This document shows, piece by piece, positions 1 through 9,557 of a stretch of DNA of 64,000 bases (position 1 is the stretch's first letter; every line of letters starts with the position of its first letter). Position numbers and translations under genes: made by a program. The notes below the pieces were generated by a model. It saw nothing but the letters and a program-made list of their open reading frames with translations, ran no database searches and was not told the origin of the DNA. This stretch comes from an uncultured Carboxylicivirga sp. (lineage in GTDB: Bacteria > Bacteroidota > Bacteroidia > Bacteroidales > Marinilabiliaceae), in the NCBI GenBank assembly GCA_947491945.1, contig CANLLN010000014.1, positions 54,887 to 118,886 on the forward strand, given 5' to 3'.

Positions 1-685
1 ATATTGGTATTTTTTCCACATAAGCGATGTAACTCTTCTTATGCATCAAAATATATGCAGGTATTGCACCGAAAGCAAAATAATCTAAATGTGATAATAT
101 ATCAATATGACCTAATCCAAAATAAGAATAAATTAGTCGTGCAATATTTGCAATGATAATACTGAATATAATAAGAAGAGGAATTTTTTTAATAGAGATA
201 AAATAAAGTAACACTCCCCACAGAATGTAAAAGTGTTCTTCTATGCATAGTGACCACATAACTCTTAAAGGCGCTCCGTCTGGAAATGTATTAGTCATCA
301 TCATCTTATAATTTTCACCGAAGAATATTGATGTCAATAAATGTGGCTTGTATCCTTCATTTTCAAAAGGCAGATTGAGAGCATTTAGTATATATGGTGA
401 TAAATAAGCAAATCCTATCATAAGATAAAATAATGGCCAAATCCTCAATATTCGCCTTGAAAAAAAATTCTTAAGGGAAATTGTCTTTTTATGTTCTTTT
501 TCATACAACAAAATATAAGTAATTAAAAAACCACTTAATACAAAAAAGAATGTTACTCCAATCCCCCCACTTTTAAGGAAAAAATCAATATACACTACTC
601 CAGTTTTTGGTAAGTGGAGAAAAAAAACCAAGAGAAAAGAAAAAAATCTTAATGCATCAAATGTATGAAAGTGTTTTCTACTCAT
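1..685 (-). CDS. Acyltransferase family 3 (OafA-like) membrane protein, C-terminus beyond window
   Basis: Minus-strand frame open from an ATG at 685 to the window edge, giving 228 N-terminal residues. It opens MSRKHFHTFDALRFFSF and continues with GGIGVTFFFVLSGFL, the signature of the acyltransferase-3 family, multi-spanning membrane enzymes that O-acylate cell-surface polysaccharides. Family members are about 330-380 residues, so roughly a third is missing. Several hydrophobic segments alternate with short charged loops, as expected. The start lies about 30 bp from the cassette boundary at 716, like other minus-strand genes of this array. Family assignment is firm; the substrate cannot be told. 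Confidence 0.85.
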   Translation of the reverse strand, partial: MSRKHFHTFDALRFFSFLLVFFLHLPKTGVVYIDFFLKSGGIGVTFFFVLSGFLITYILLYEKEHKKTISLKNFFSRRILRIWPLFYLMIGFAYLSPYILNALNLPFENEGYKPHLLTSIFFGENYKMMMTNTFPDGAPLRVMWSLCIEEHFYILWGVLLYFISIKKIPLLIIFSIIIANIARLIYSYFGLGHIDILSHLDYFAFGAIPAYILMHKKSYIAYVEKIPI

Positions 686-715
686 ATAATTAGTAATGTT
701 CAGTTTTTATCTTAT

Positions 716-861
716 GGCTAACGGTTGGTACATGTTGTCGGGGCGGATTTCGGAGAGCGTTCCTGTCCGGTAGGACACGGAACTGCGATGCGAGCCCCGA
801 AGCCTCGGGGCGCAGTTGGCGTACCACCTAACCCCGCCCTGCAATATGTACTTTGTTACCA
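716..861 (-). repeat. attC-like cassette recombination site
   Basis: Bounded by GGCTAAC (716-722) and GTTACCA (855-861). Inner arms ACGGTTGGTACAT and ATGTAC, and a central GC-rich palindrome (TCCTGTCCGGTAGGACA), give a foldable site. It separates the acyltransferase cassette from the next one, whose left end GTTACCAA is the reverse complement of TTGGTAAC at 1690. Confidence 0.75.
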
Positions 862-869
862 ACTGGGCT

Positions 870-1664
870 TTATTTTTTCTCATACAGTTTCCGTAGAGTA
901 AAATCCATATCAGTTATATATTCCAAGGTTCTCAATTGTGTGTAAATAAATCCACTACCAATCATCTCTTTACTCTCTTTTTTAAGAAATATCTCTCTAC
1001 TTAATTCAGCTCTTGGTGTCACCTCTAGAAAAAATACATTGCTATAAATTAGCATTGTATAAAATCCGAAATCATCGATTTGATTTAAAACATTTTCTGG
1101 AAAATGAAAACTGATATTATCAATATTTTCTTCCACAAGGTGGACTCCATTATTATCTAAAAAATAAACTGGAAGATTTCCAATATCATAACGGACAAAT
1201 TTTCTTATTGAATCAAATCTCTTGTCTAATCCGTTTTTTGTTTCTCTGTGATATTCTTGCAAAAAAGTCTCATAAATTCCTTTTTTAAACTGTCTTGTCA
1301 AACTCCCAATGAAGTATGGATTTAGTTTAAATGTTTTATTTATAACGATTGTCGATTTTGAATGGTGATATGAAAAATATGTTGATTTGAATGATTTGTA
1401 AGTGTCTTTATTTAAATCATTTTTGAGCAATAATCGCATTATATTTAAAATCTCCTTGAATGCTAATTCAACTGACATTGGATATTTTTGAGTCCGGTCA
1501 ATTTTGCCAAAGAAATGATTACAGTTATCACAAATATCAAATCCAATGTTTGTGGCTCCTAACTTTTTAGAAATCGTATGAGGTTTATTAAAGAACGAAA
1601 CCTCTGGTTCTTTTTTTAAACACCAGATACATTGTCCTGTCTCTATATATTTCTTTTTCGCCAT
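870..1664 (-). CDS. HNH-like zinc-binding protein, cassette-borne
   Basis: The protein from ATG 1664 has 264 residues; a longer frame reading into the neighbouring attC is unlikely to be the true start. The N-terminus has CxxC (CIWC), a His about 20 residues later (KPHTISKKLG) and a second CxxC-N (DICDNCNHFFG), the layout of HNH-type treble-clef nucleases in which H and N are catalytic. The remaining about 200 residues are not recognised. It fills its own cassette, and the stop is 9 bp from the left attC. It could be a nuclease or only a zinc-binding domain on another enzyme; the HNH reading rests on motif spacing alone. Confidence 0.6.
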   Translation of the reverse strand: MAKKKYIETGQCIWCLKKEPEVSFFNKPHTISKKLGATNIGFDICDNCNHFFGKIDRTQKYPMSVELAFKEILNIMRLLLKNDLNKDTYKSFKSTYFSYHHSKSTIVINKTFKLNPYFIGSLTRQFKKGIYETFLQEYHRETKNGLDKRFDSIRKFVRYDIGNLPVYFLDNNGVHLVEENIDNISFHFPENVLNQIDDFGFYTMLIYSNVFFLEVTPRAELSREIFLKKESKEMIGSGFIYTQLRTLEYITDMDFTLRKLYEKK

Positions 1665-1690
1665 TCGAGTTCGTTCTTTTTTAGCCTTGT

Positions 1691-1768
1691 TGGTAACGGT
1701 TTGGCGGTATGCAGTGTGGCTTGTGTTGCGCCTGCGGCAAGCCATGGTGTATGACCGCGTGTTGTCTG
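1691..1768 (-). repeat. Short attC-like site
   Basis: Compact site of about 78 bp between TGGTAAC (1691-1697) and GTTGTCT (1762-1768). The arms GGCGGTATGCAGT and TATGACCGCGT surround a short hairpin CTTGTGTTGCGCCTGCGGCAAG. It resembles the site at 5711-5786. Confidence 0.7.
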
Positions 1769-1787
1769 CTGGTCTTATTTTTAAAAA

Positions 1788-3353
1788 TTATTTTCCATTT
1801 TTTATTGCATCTTTTTTACACAATGGACACCATGAACCCCCAATTAACCCATCAACTCGTGCTGACCAAATATGGCCAAATGCACATTCGACTTTAATTT
1901 TAGATTTCATGGTTTCATATTTTCCTTGAAGTATTTTTCCTTCATTTATTGATATGACTTTTAGTAACTTTTTTTCATATTTTGTTCTAAAACTTATTTT
2001 TTTACAGTCAGGACACCAAGATCCTTTGAATATTGATTCAGGCCTCGCAGACCAAACATGCCCGTGACCGCAAGTTACCAGAACTGGTTGTTTAATACTC
2101 TTATAAAAACCTTCAGAAATACGGCCTCCCTTATTTTTCAAAACTTTCAAAAACTTATCTTCATATTCTTTTCTAGTTTTTTCCTTACGCTTAATTTTAG
2201 CACAAATTGGACACCACTTACCTTGTGAAACATTTGCAGGTGTTGAATTAAATTCATGACCTTTAGAACATCTCCAGATATGATGACTATGAGCGCCAAG
2301 CGATGAATCTGATATAAGTACACCGCCATAAATTTTTGCTATTTTTCTTAATTCTTCAATTTCTTTTGTGGATTGTTTATTTTCTATTTTGGAACAAACA
2401 GGGCACCATTGACCTCTATGAATTATATGAGAGGGTGATTTCTTAAATTTGTGTCCATGTTTACATATAAAATCAAGTTTTTCAAAAATTCCTAAATATG
2501 ATTTAGAAATAAGTTTTCCTCCTTTTTCCAATGCTATTTCTCTGATTGGCTCTAAAGGCTTGTAAATATACGCCCTATTGTAGTCTATGTGCTTCTTTTT
2601 AAATGAATCAAGACATTTACTGAGCTCAGAAGATATTTTTAGTTTACTTAACTCATCTAGTATGAATTTTTTAATTTTGTTTATAGGAAGTCTTGTGGGA
2701 ATCTCAGGTATAGCCAACAATATAATTCCATGACTATTACATAATTCTTTCTTTTTCAAGTCATCATTTATCCGTTTTTTTAATTTTTCGTTATTTGAAT
2801 AGTGTAATCTTGCGCTGTAATGTTGATCACCTTGGTGTTCAAAAGCTAATTTATATTTTGAGCTGTAGCCATCTAATTCCATTTGGTTACCTAAATCATT
2901 TATAAGCCATATAGGATAAGTTTTAGGGAATGCACAATCGAATAGTTCCTCAAAAAATAATCTACAAATCCGCTCGCCTATTCCGCTAGCACAAGTTGGA
3001 CACCATTGAGCATTTCTTTTTATATCTCCATAGCGTGCTTTCCATGTATGCCCAGCTGCACATTGCCAGAGCATCTTTTCATGCTGATTCTTATAATCGG
3101 ATTCAAGGCATTTACCTCCTCTACGAATTGCTAACTGTTTGCATTCTAATAAACCACTCCTCTGTCTATTGACACTACATTCTTTACACCATTGATTGTT
3201 ATGCTTTATGTTTGTTGGTGTCGATTCAAAAATGTGCCCATTTTCGCATTTGAATAGTAGTTTTTTCATCGATCCTTCATAAACTTCAGATAAGCACTCA
3301 CCTCCTTTCAATTGTGCAATTTCTTTAACTTCTTTTAAGTAAGAATTATTCAT
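1788..3353 (-). CDS. Zinc-ribbon repeat protein with Vsr-like PD-(D/E)XK nuclease core
   Basis: 521 residues. Six copies of a zinc-ribbon/treble-clef unit of the form CxxGHxW...WCPxC flank a central nuclease-like segment, two before it (residues about 36-59 and 98-121) and four after it. The core at about 125-240 contains MELDGY (Asp161) and LAFEHQGDQHY (Glu172, Gln174), then a Lys-rich helix and GIILLAIPEIP, which matches the Vsr/very-short-patch-type PD-(D/E)XK layout. Such proteins are probably sequence-reading endonucleases with DNA-binding ribbons. It is the only gene in its cassette and the start is followed upstream by the shared leader. The target is unknown. Confidence 0.7.
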   Translation of the reverse strand: MNNSYLKEVKEIAQLKGGECLSEVYEGSMKKLLFKCENGHIFESTPTNIKHNNQWCKECSVNRQRSGLLECKQLAIRRGGKCLESDYKNQHEKMLWQCAAGHTWKARYGDIKRNAQWCPTCASGIGERICRLFFEELFDCAFPKTYPIWLINDLGNQMELDGYSSKYKLAFEHQGDQHYSARLHYSNNEKLKKRINDDLKKKELCNSHGIILLAIPEIPTRLPINKIKKFILDELSKLKISSELSKCLDSFKKKHIDYNRAYIYKPLEPIREIALEKGGKLISKSYLGIFEKLDFICKHGHKFKKSPSHIIHRGQWCPVCSKIENKQSTKEIEELRKIAKIYGGVLISDSSLGAHSHHIWRCSKGHEFNSTPANVSQGKWCPICAKIKRKEKTRKEYEDKFLKVLKNKGGRISEGFYKSIKQPVLVTCGHGHVWSARPESIFKGSWCPDCKKISFRTKYEKKLLKVISINEGKILQGKYETMKSKIKVECAFGHIWSARVDGLIGGSWCPLCKKDAIKNGK

Positions 3354-3401
3354 CTAACACATTTAGCTATAAAGATTTATTAATATGATATTTTGTTTTA
3401 C

Positions 3402-3513
3402 TTCTGACTAACGGTAAAATCCCAAATTCATAAAACCTACAATTTCAACACTATACCATTTTATCGTTTGCTTGAGAAATCAATGGCTCTGGAATAGGGG
3501 GAATTGCAGACAA
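3402..3513 (-). repeat. Shared cassette 5' leader, shortened copy
   Basis: Begins TTCTGACTAACGG and ends AGGGGGAATTG immediately before the cassette boundary, like the leaders at 10801, 61998 and 63625. An inverted pair (CTAACGGTAAAAT / ATTTTATCGTTTG) bounds a variable centre. The inner hairpin found in the other copies is deleted here. Confidence 0.5.
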
Positions 3514-3700
3514 CGGTGGCTAGATGAAGCGATTGGCAATTTAACGAAACCCTACCTCCAAAAACTCTCTGAGCCAAATCTTTTATTTGTTATTATCTTT
3601 CTATTTCTAAAGCCAAATCAAAGATTTGGCGGTGTTCGATTACCTAACTTATCTACCAAATTCTTACGAACGCCAATTGCTTTATACTAGCGTGTTGCCT
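3508..3700 (-). repeat. Long attC-like site
   Basis: R'' AGACAAC (3508-3514), R' GTTGCCT (3694-3700). It contains the long-form core (AGCCAAATC...AAGCCAAATCAAAGATTTGGCGG). AGACAAC is complementary to the left end of the same cassette (GTTGTCT, 1762), confirming the cassette limits. Confidence 0.7.
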
Positions 3701-3708
3701 GCAGTAGT

Positions 3709-4572
3709 TTATTTTCCAGGTTTAGCAATCATAATTGAGTTGCCTAAAAAAAAGCCTAATACTTTTTCAGTTTCATTGTTGATTATAAATGGATTAAAAG
3801 CCTCATGTTCAGGAACAATTTTATTCAATGTATTTTTTTCGACATCAAGTTCCCAAATACAAGCAACTGCACCTGTATTGTCAAAGTAAAATTTGGTTTC
3901 TTCATTGTTCCAAACGCCTGAGCCAAATGACCATGAACCATCATATTGTTGAGATATAAGAGTTTTTGATGAAATTGGAACTAACAAATCACCAGCAAAA
4001 TCATCCTCTACAATTTTCATTTTGTGCAATATCAAGTCTACATCTTTAAATTCAATTCTGAACCGACCTGAACGAGATGGGAATGAGGACCGATAGGAGC
4101 TTCTGCCAGCACTTGCATGTCCTTGAATTTTCATAGATAAAACGTTAATTAACTCTTTATCTTCAAGGTCATACTGATATTCTACAAGTTTTTCATTAGA
4201 GACAAATATACTTACTTTGTTGTCCTTTAATCTAAAATTCGCACTATTGAAAATTCCGAATTTTACATTGTTTAATTTAACTCGATGTCTGTTTGATGAA
4301 TTTATAGTGAATACGTTTAGATATTCATCATATTGATTACCTATTCTTATTTGACTAATTGCAAACAAAGTATTCTGAACTTGTTTCAAATAAATAAATT
4401 GTTCATTCTTATTCTCAACACTGAATAGTACCTCACGATTCCATTGGTCATTTATTAATTCAAGTCCATTTAATGAATTCTTAACAATTTCAGAGTTATC
4501 GGCTAAATTGGTTTGTGAATAGATGAAAATTGGTTTCAATAAAATTATTAGCAAGAATAAGTATGATTTCAT
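3709..4572 (-). CDS. Secreted protein of unknown function
   Basis: 287 residues starting MKSYLFLLIILLKPIFIYSQ, a Sec signal peptide with likely cleavage near SQ. The mature part is beta-rich with no domain I recognise. The stop is 9 bp from the left attC and the start about 40 bp from the right boundary, so the gene fills its cassette (GTTGCCTGCA at 3694 pairs with TGCAGGCAAC ending 4617). No catalytic motif is visible. Confidence 0.7.
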   Translation of the reverse strand: MKSYLFLLIILLKPIFIYSQTNLADNSEIVKNSLNGLELINDQWNREVLFSVENKNEQFIYLKQVQNTLFAISQIRIGNQYDEYLNVFTINSSNRHRVKLNNVKFGIFNSANFRLKDNKVSIFVSNEKLVEYQYDLEDKELINVLSMKIQGHASAGRSSYRSSFPSRSGRFRIEFKDVDLILHKMKIVEDDFAGDLLVPISSKTLISQQYDGSWSFGSGVWNNEETKFYFDNTGAVACIWELDVEKNTLNKIVPEHEAFNPFIINNETEKVLGFFLGNSIMIAKPGK

Positions 4573-4610
4573 TTCAATGAATTATTTGCGGTTTGTACTT
4601 TTTCTATTGC

Positions 4611-4804
4611 AGGCAACGGCCTGCCGCATGGAGCGTAAAGGGATTTAACCTTACAAACTTTCCAAATTGCGCGGAGCCAAAGCGCTGTATTTGTTTTTAT
4701 CTTTTCATTTCAAAAGCCAAATCAGTGATTTGGCGCTGATTGCCGAAGCTACGAACCAACCAAGAAAAGCTGCACCCTATATGCTCTATGGCGGTTTGTT
4801 AGCA
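4611..4804 (-). repeat. Long attC-like site
   Basis: AGGCAAC (4611-4617) to GTTAGCA (4798-4804). Arms GGCCTGCCGCAT and ATGCTCTATGGCGG; internal inverted pair GCCAAATCAGTGATTTGGC. Confidence 0.8.
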
Positions 4805-4818
4805 ACTGAGCTTTATAT

Positions 4819-5670
4819 CTAAAAAATATATTTTATTATATCATAGAGAAATGAACCTAAAATTCCAGTTGTAATTACGTAAAAAAAGCCTCTATGAATT
4901 AAAGACAAGTCTTGGTTTGACTTAAATTGTAATTTTGGATATAACCACCTGGAATAGTGGAACAGTACTCTTAAGACCATTAAACTAATAAAGAAAATGT
5001 AAACATAGCTTAGGCTGCTTAAGAAGTCATTAGTGAACGATTGATTAATCCAATCTTCTATTTTTGAACATGCCCAAAAACCAATTGGTAGTCCCAATGT
5101 CCATACAATTATATCGTAAACACTATTTTGATGTATACTTGAAAACTTAGATGACCTCTTTTCAAAATATTTATCAATCTCACTAAAAACTCCATTAACC
5201 CAAGTATTGTCAAATCCTTCAACGGTAAAATTAGAGTCATTTGGAGTTTTCTCACTTGGCAGGAATGAAAAATCTAGCACTTTGGGTTTGGTAAAATCAA
5301 TAAATACTTCAAATCGATTTCTTGGTATATAATTAAATCTTGACTCATAAATTAATTCACTGTTAAGATAAAGGGACTTTATTTGTTCTGGAAATGAGAC
5401 TGAGTTGAATACGTCGTCAATTGAGCCAAAAAGTTGTTCACCGTCAATTCCGTTAACTGTTACCTTTAACTGTGAACAACCTTTTAAGTCTTCTTTTGAT
5501 TTCTCTAATTTGTCAGCATCAATTGTATTTTCTATATGCTTACATTCTATATCACATGCAGCATTGGCTCTTTCTTGTAATAAGTTTAGAAACTTTAACA
5601 AGTCCTCCTTATTGATTGTCAAAGACTCAATAGGTTTATGAAGTTTGTTTTTAACAATGCTATCTGTCAT
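4819..5670 (-). CDS. Membrane protein, soluble N-domain plus two C-terminal TM helices
   Basis: 283 residues. The first about 185 are hydrophilic (two cysteines close together, ACDIECKH) and predicted cytoplasmic or periplasmic. The C-terminal third has hydrophobic stretches (VYDIIVWTLGLPIGFWAC; SYVYIFFISLMVLRVLF; GFFYVITTGILGSFLY), so two to three TM segments. I do not recognise the family. Sole gene of its cassette. Confidence 0.7.
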   Translation of the reverse strand: MTDSIVKNKLHKPIESLTINKEDLLKFLNLLQERANAACDIECKHIENTIDADKLEKSKEDLKGCSQLKVTVNGIDGEQLFGSIDDVFNSVSFPEQIKSLYLNSELIYESRFNYIPRNRFEVFIDFTKPKVLDFSFLPSEKTPNDSNFTVEGFDNTWVNGVFSEIDKYFEKRSSKFSSIHQNSVYDIIVWTLGLPIGFWACSKIEDWINQSFTNDFLSSLSYVYIFFISLMVLRVLFHYSRWLYPKLQFKSNQDLSLIHRGFFYVITTGILGSFLYDIIKYIF

Positions 5671-5710
5671 TCTATTTATTTTTCAATTGATGTTAGGATT
5701 ATTGCTTTGT

Positions 5711-5786
5711 TGCTAACGGTTTCGGGTATGATGCGCAGCCTGTGTTGCGCCTGCGGCAGGTTGTGCATTATGACCCATTGTTAGCC
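5711..5786 (-). repeat. Short attC-like site
   Basis: TGCTAAC (5711-5717) to GTTAGCC (5780-5786), with a hairpin CCTGTGTTGCGCCTGCGGCAGG, same compact class as 1691-1768. Confidence 0.7.
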
Positions 5787-6502
5787 CTCGTCATTCCTTT
5801 TTTCTTTGCTGTAATCTACGGGCTTCGCCTGCTAAGTCCCATTTTTCTGAACCTTTGGGATAGCTTACACAGGGTATGACTCAAAGTTAACATATTTGTC
5901 CTACGATGATTCTGGTACTGTTAATTTAAAGGAATTCAAAATAAGCCGTCTGCCCAGGGTGTCCTATGTTTCTTGAGTCTGAATGGCTTTGGTCAATGGG
6001 GTGGGGCAGTAGCTTTGCCACTTTTTGATGCTTGTCCAAAGGGAGCCGCTGATCCCACTGGAGGACTGCTTAATAACAGCTTAAAAAACTGGATTTTGTC
6101 GGTTTTTAAGGCGAACTTGAAAAAGCCGTTCCGCTAATTCCAATAAAGCCCTCCGCTTCCAGCGTCTTGCATTATCCCCTTATCGTTCCGGCTTTTTCAG
6201 TGGCGCTTGAGAAAATCGACGCTTTTCTGATTTTGTTAAGGTACTCATTGAGGTCCTCCAGCCGGACAGGCTCCTACTTTTTCCAACCACGAAAAAGTAG
6301 GCAAAAAATCTCCGCTGCAGTCCCCTTTGGCTAAAAGCCTGTCGGCTTCGCTAAAAACAAAGAACTCACCCGTTTGCAACGGGCTCAGACAGCTTTGTTT
6401 TCTTGACGCCTCACCGTCTGGCTTTCTTAACGCCAGGGTACTGAGGCGGTGTCCCCAAGTAACTCTTACATAGCCTTTTTTGTCGTTATTGCGTTTGATG
6501 AG
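5787..6502. other. Cassette without a recognisable gene
   Basis: Cassette ends are GTTAGCCCTC (5780) and GAGGGCTAAC (ends 6509), exact reverse complements, so this is a genuine cassette of about 720 bp. I find no credible ORF on either strand. It contains several short hairpins (for example CCCGTTTGCAACGGG near 6380, CTACTTTTT...AAAAAGTAG near 6272-6300) and GC-rich blocks. Possibilities are a structured RNA, a promoter cassette or a decayed gene. Confidence 0.5.
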
Positions 6503-6639
6503 GGCTAACGGTTGGCCGCATGGCGCTGTAGCAGATTTGCGTTGAGATTGTCCGTCCGAGAGGACGAGACTATCGAGGCGGGAATCTGCCCACCCAAAGA
6601 GAGCCGAGCCCTGCTATGCGCTATGGCGGCGTGTTGTGG
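6503..6639 (-). repeat. attC-like site
   Basis: GGCTAAC (6503-6509) to GTTGTGG (6633-6639). It carries a central palindrome TTGTCCGTCCGAGAGGACGA and closely resembles the site at 59492-59626. Confidence 0.8.
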
Positions 6640-6680
6640 CTAGTAGTTTATTTCATTTTAACTCACTATCAATGTTCACA

Positions 6681-7022
6681 TTAAAGTTTGCATTCTATGG
6701 TCTTACCTGCTTTGACTTGGAACACTTTATATTTTCTTTCAATCGGAAATACAACATAGTATATTCCTGTATTTAAGTCATTTATTTCAGTTTGTGTATC
6801 AGTTAGTGTTCCTGTATATAAAGCATCATTGTCAGAACGAAACCAGTAAGGATCATCTGTTGTCAGGTAATATACCTCAGATACTATATAATACTTTTGA
6901 TTGTCGAATTCATTGTGCTCATCGATAAGTAGAACATTTCCTGTTGTTGGCACTATTGTCTCTTCTGTACAAGAAATAAGTGCTAATGTGAAAATAATTA
7001 ATGTACTTGCTATTGTTTTCAT
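6681..7022 (-). CDS. Small lipoprotein
   Basis: 113 residues, start MKTIASTLIIFTLALISCTEE: a lipoprotein signal with the lipobox ending at Cys18. The mature part is a small beta-rich domain; its final line (YYVVFPIERKYKVFQVKAGKTIECKL) looks like the last strands of a beta-sandwich. No family recognised. Sole gene of the cassette GTTGTGGCTA...TAGCCACAAC. Confidence 0.75.
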   Translation of the reverse strand: MKTIASTLIIFTLALISCTEETIVPTTGNVLLIDEHNEFDNQKYYIVSEVYYLTTDDPYWFRSDNDALYTGTLTDTQTEINDLNTGIYYVVFPIERKYKVFQVKAGKTIECKL

Positions 7023-7093
7023 AGTCTAGGTGATTGGTTAATACTAATGTGAAAAATGAAAATATTTATTTGAATCTTGTAATTCTCTATTAG

Positions 7094-7290
7094 CCACAAC
7101 GGCCTGCCGCATGGCGCGAAAGGCGAAATTGACCTCACCAACCTAGAAAGAGGAGGGAAGCCAAAGCGTTGCATTTGGTTTTTTCTTTCTCTATTCACAA
7201 AGCCAAATCAACGATTTGGCGCTGGTGGGCGAAGCGACAAGCCTCCGGAACCGCAGTGATCGCCTTATGCGCTATGGCGGTTTGTTGGGC
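7094..7290 (-). repeat. Long attC-like site
   Basis: CCACAAC (7094-7100) to GTTGGGC (7284-7290). Inner arms CCTGCCGCATGGCG and GCGCTATGGCGG; internal GCCAAATCAACGATTTGGC, a perfect inverted repeat. First of four almost identical sites. Confidence 0.85.
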
Positions 7291-7707
7291 GCTGCGATTT
7301 AATTTACTTTTCCGTTCTCTGAATCAAAAATGGGTTGAAAATCTTTACGTTATTCATCTTTTTTCCGTCTAAACAGCTTTGCATTTTAGGTTTTGGCGCG
7401 CCTTAGTCCGTATGCGTTATTCCGAAGTCCGGCTACACTTAAATCACGCGGGAACCATAGTCCGTGAACAGCTGTCCGAGAGTCCCGCTGCGAATCCGAA
7501 ATCCGGCTGCTTGGCTGAAAAAGTGCCGGCCGGGATAAGTCCGCCGTGTCCGTTTGGTTTGCAAGTCCTGCTACGTTTTGTTTACGAGTCCGGGAATGCG
7601 CGCCTTGGTTTTAAATTGCTTTGACCTTAAACCACTTTTTCCGATTTTACGCATTTGCGTCCCGTTTTTGTTTTTCATAATCGAAGCGCTCCGTTCAAGT
7701 TCGTTGC

Positions 7708-7907
7708 GCCCAACGGCCTGCCGCATGGCGGCGTAAGGCGAATGTTGACCTCACCAACCTTCCAAAAAGGAGGGAAGCCAAAGCGTTGTATTTGGTTTTA
7801 TCTTTTTCCTTATATCTAGCCAAATCAACGATTTGGCGGAGCTGACCGAAGCGGCAAGCCTCCGGAACCGCAGTGATCGCCTTATGCGCTATGGCGGTTT
7901 GTTGGGC
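7708..7907 (-). repeat. Long attC-like site, second of four near-identical copies
   Basis: GCCCAAC (7708-7714) to GTTGGGC (7901-7907), with the same internal GCCAAATCAACGATTTGGC palindrome. Confidence 0.85.
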
Positions 7908-8324
7908 GCTGCGATTTAATTTACTTTTCGGTTATGTGCATCAAAAACGGGCTGAAAATCTTTACGTAATTCAGCTTTTTTCCGTCTAATAAGCATTGAT
8001 TTATAAGTTTTGGCGCGCCTTAGTCCGTATGCGTTATCTTGAAGTCCGGCTACACTTAAACAACGCGGGAACCTGAGTCCGTATACAGATGCTCCAAAGT
8101 TTCGCTGCAAATCGGAAATCCGGTTGCCTGGCTGAAAAAATGCCGGCCGGGATTAGTCCGCCGTGTCCGTTTGGTTTGCAAGTCCCGCTACGTTTTGATT
8201 TAGAGTCCAGAAAAGCGCGCCTTGGTTTTAAATTGCCTTTACTTTAAACCACTTTGTCAGGTTTTACGGATTTGCGTCCCGTTTTTGTTTTTCATAATCG
8301 AAGCGTTCCGTTCAAGCTCGTTGC

Positions 8325-8524
8325 GCCCAACGGCCTGCCGCATGGCGACGTAAGGCGAATATTGACCTCACCAACCTTCCAAAAAGGAGGGAAGCCAAAG
8401 CGTTGTATTTGGTTTTATCTTTTTCCTTGTGTTTAGCCAAATCAACGATTTGGCGGAGCTGACCGAAGCGGTGAACCTTCGGAACCGCAGTGATCGCCTT
8501 ATGCGCTATGGCGGTTTGTTGGGC
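8325..8524 (-). repeat. Long attC-like site, third copy
   Basis: GCCCAAC (8325-8331) to GTTGGGC (8518-8524), internal palindrome conserved. Confidence 0.85.
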
Positions 8525-8940
8525 GCTGCGATTTATAATTTCCTCCGTGCTGCACTTCAAAAACGGGCTGAAAATCTTTGTGTTATCAATTTTTTTCTTG
8601 TCTAATCAGCTTTGTATTCTAGGTTTTGGCGCGCCTTAGTCCGTACGCGTTATTTTGAAGTCCGGTTACACTTAAACCACGCGGGAACCTAAGTCCGAAT
8701 AGAGTTGCCCGAAAGTCCCGCTGCAAATCGGAAGTCCGGCTGCCTGGCTGAAAAGATGCCGGCCGGGATAAGTCCGCCGTGTCCGTTTGGTTTGCAAGTC
8801 CTGCTACGTTTTGTTTGGGAGTCCGGAAATGCGCGCCTTGGTTTTATAAATCACTTGTCTTAAACCACTTTTCTCGATTTTACGATTTTGCGTCCCGTTT
8901 TTGTTTTTCATAATCGAAGCGCCCTGTTCGAGCTCGTTGC

Positions 8941-9140
8941 GCCCAACGGCCTGCCGCATGGCGGCGTAAGGCGAATATTGACCTCACCAACCTCCCAAAA
9001 AGGAGGGAAGCCAAAGCGTTGTATTTGGTTTTAACTTTTTCCTTATGTCTAGCCAAATCAACGATTTGGCGGAGCTGACCGAAGAGACAAGCCTCCGGAG
9101 CCGCAGTAATCGCCTTATGCGCTATGGCGGTTTGTTGGGC
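8941..9140 (-). repeat. Long attC-like site, fourth copy
   Basis: GCCCAAC (8941-8947) to GTTGGGC (9134-9140), internal palindrome conserved. Confidence 0.85.
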
Positions 9141-9557
9141 GCTGCGATTTAATTTATTTTTTCCGTTCTGTGCATCAAAAACGGACTGAAAATCTTTGTG
9201 TCATCAATTTTTTCCGTGTCTAAACAGTTTTGCATTCTATGTTTTGGCGCGCCTTAGTCCGTATGTGTTATTTTGAAGTCCGGCTACACTTAAACCGCCC
9301 CGGGAACCAGAGTCCGAATAGAGCTGCTTGAAAGTCCCGCTGCAAATCGGAAGTCCGGCTGTGACTGAAAAAGTGCCGGCCGGGATAAGTCCACCGTGTC
9401 CGTTTGGTTTGCAAGTCCCACTACGTTTTGTTTGCGAGTCCAGAAATGCGCGCCTTGGTTTTAAATTGCTTTGACATTAAACCACTTTTCCCCATTTTAC
9501 GGTTTTGCGTCCCGTTTTTGTTTTTCATAATCGAAGCGCTCCATTCGAGTTCGTTGC

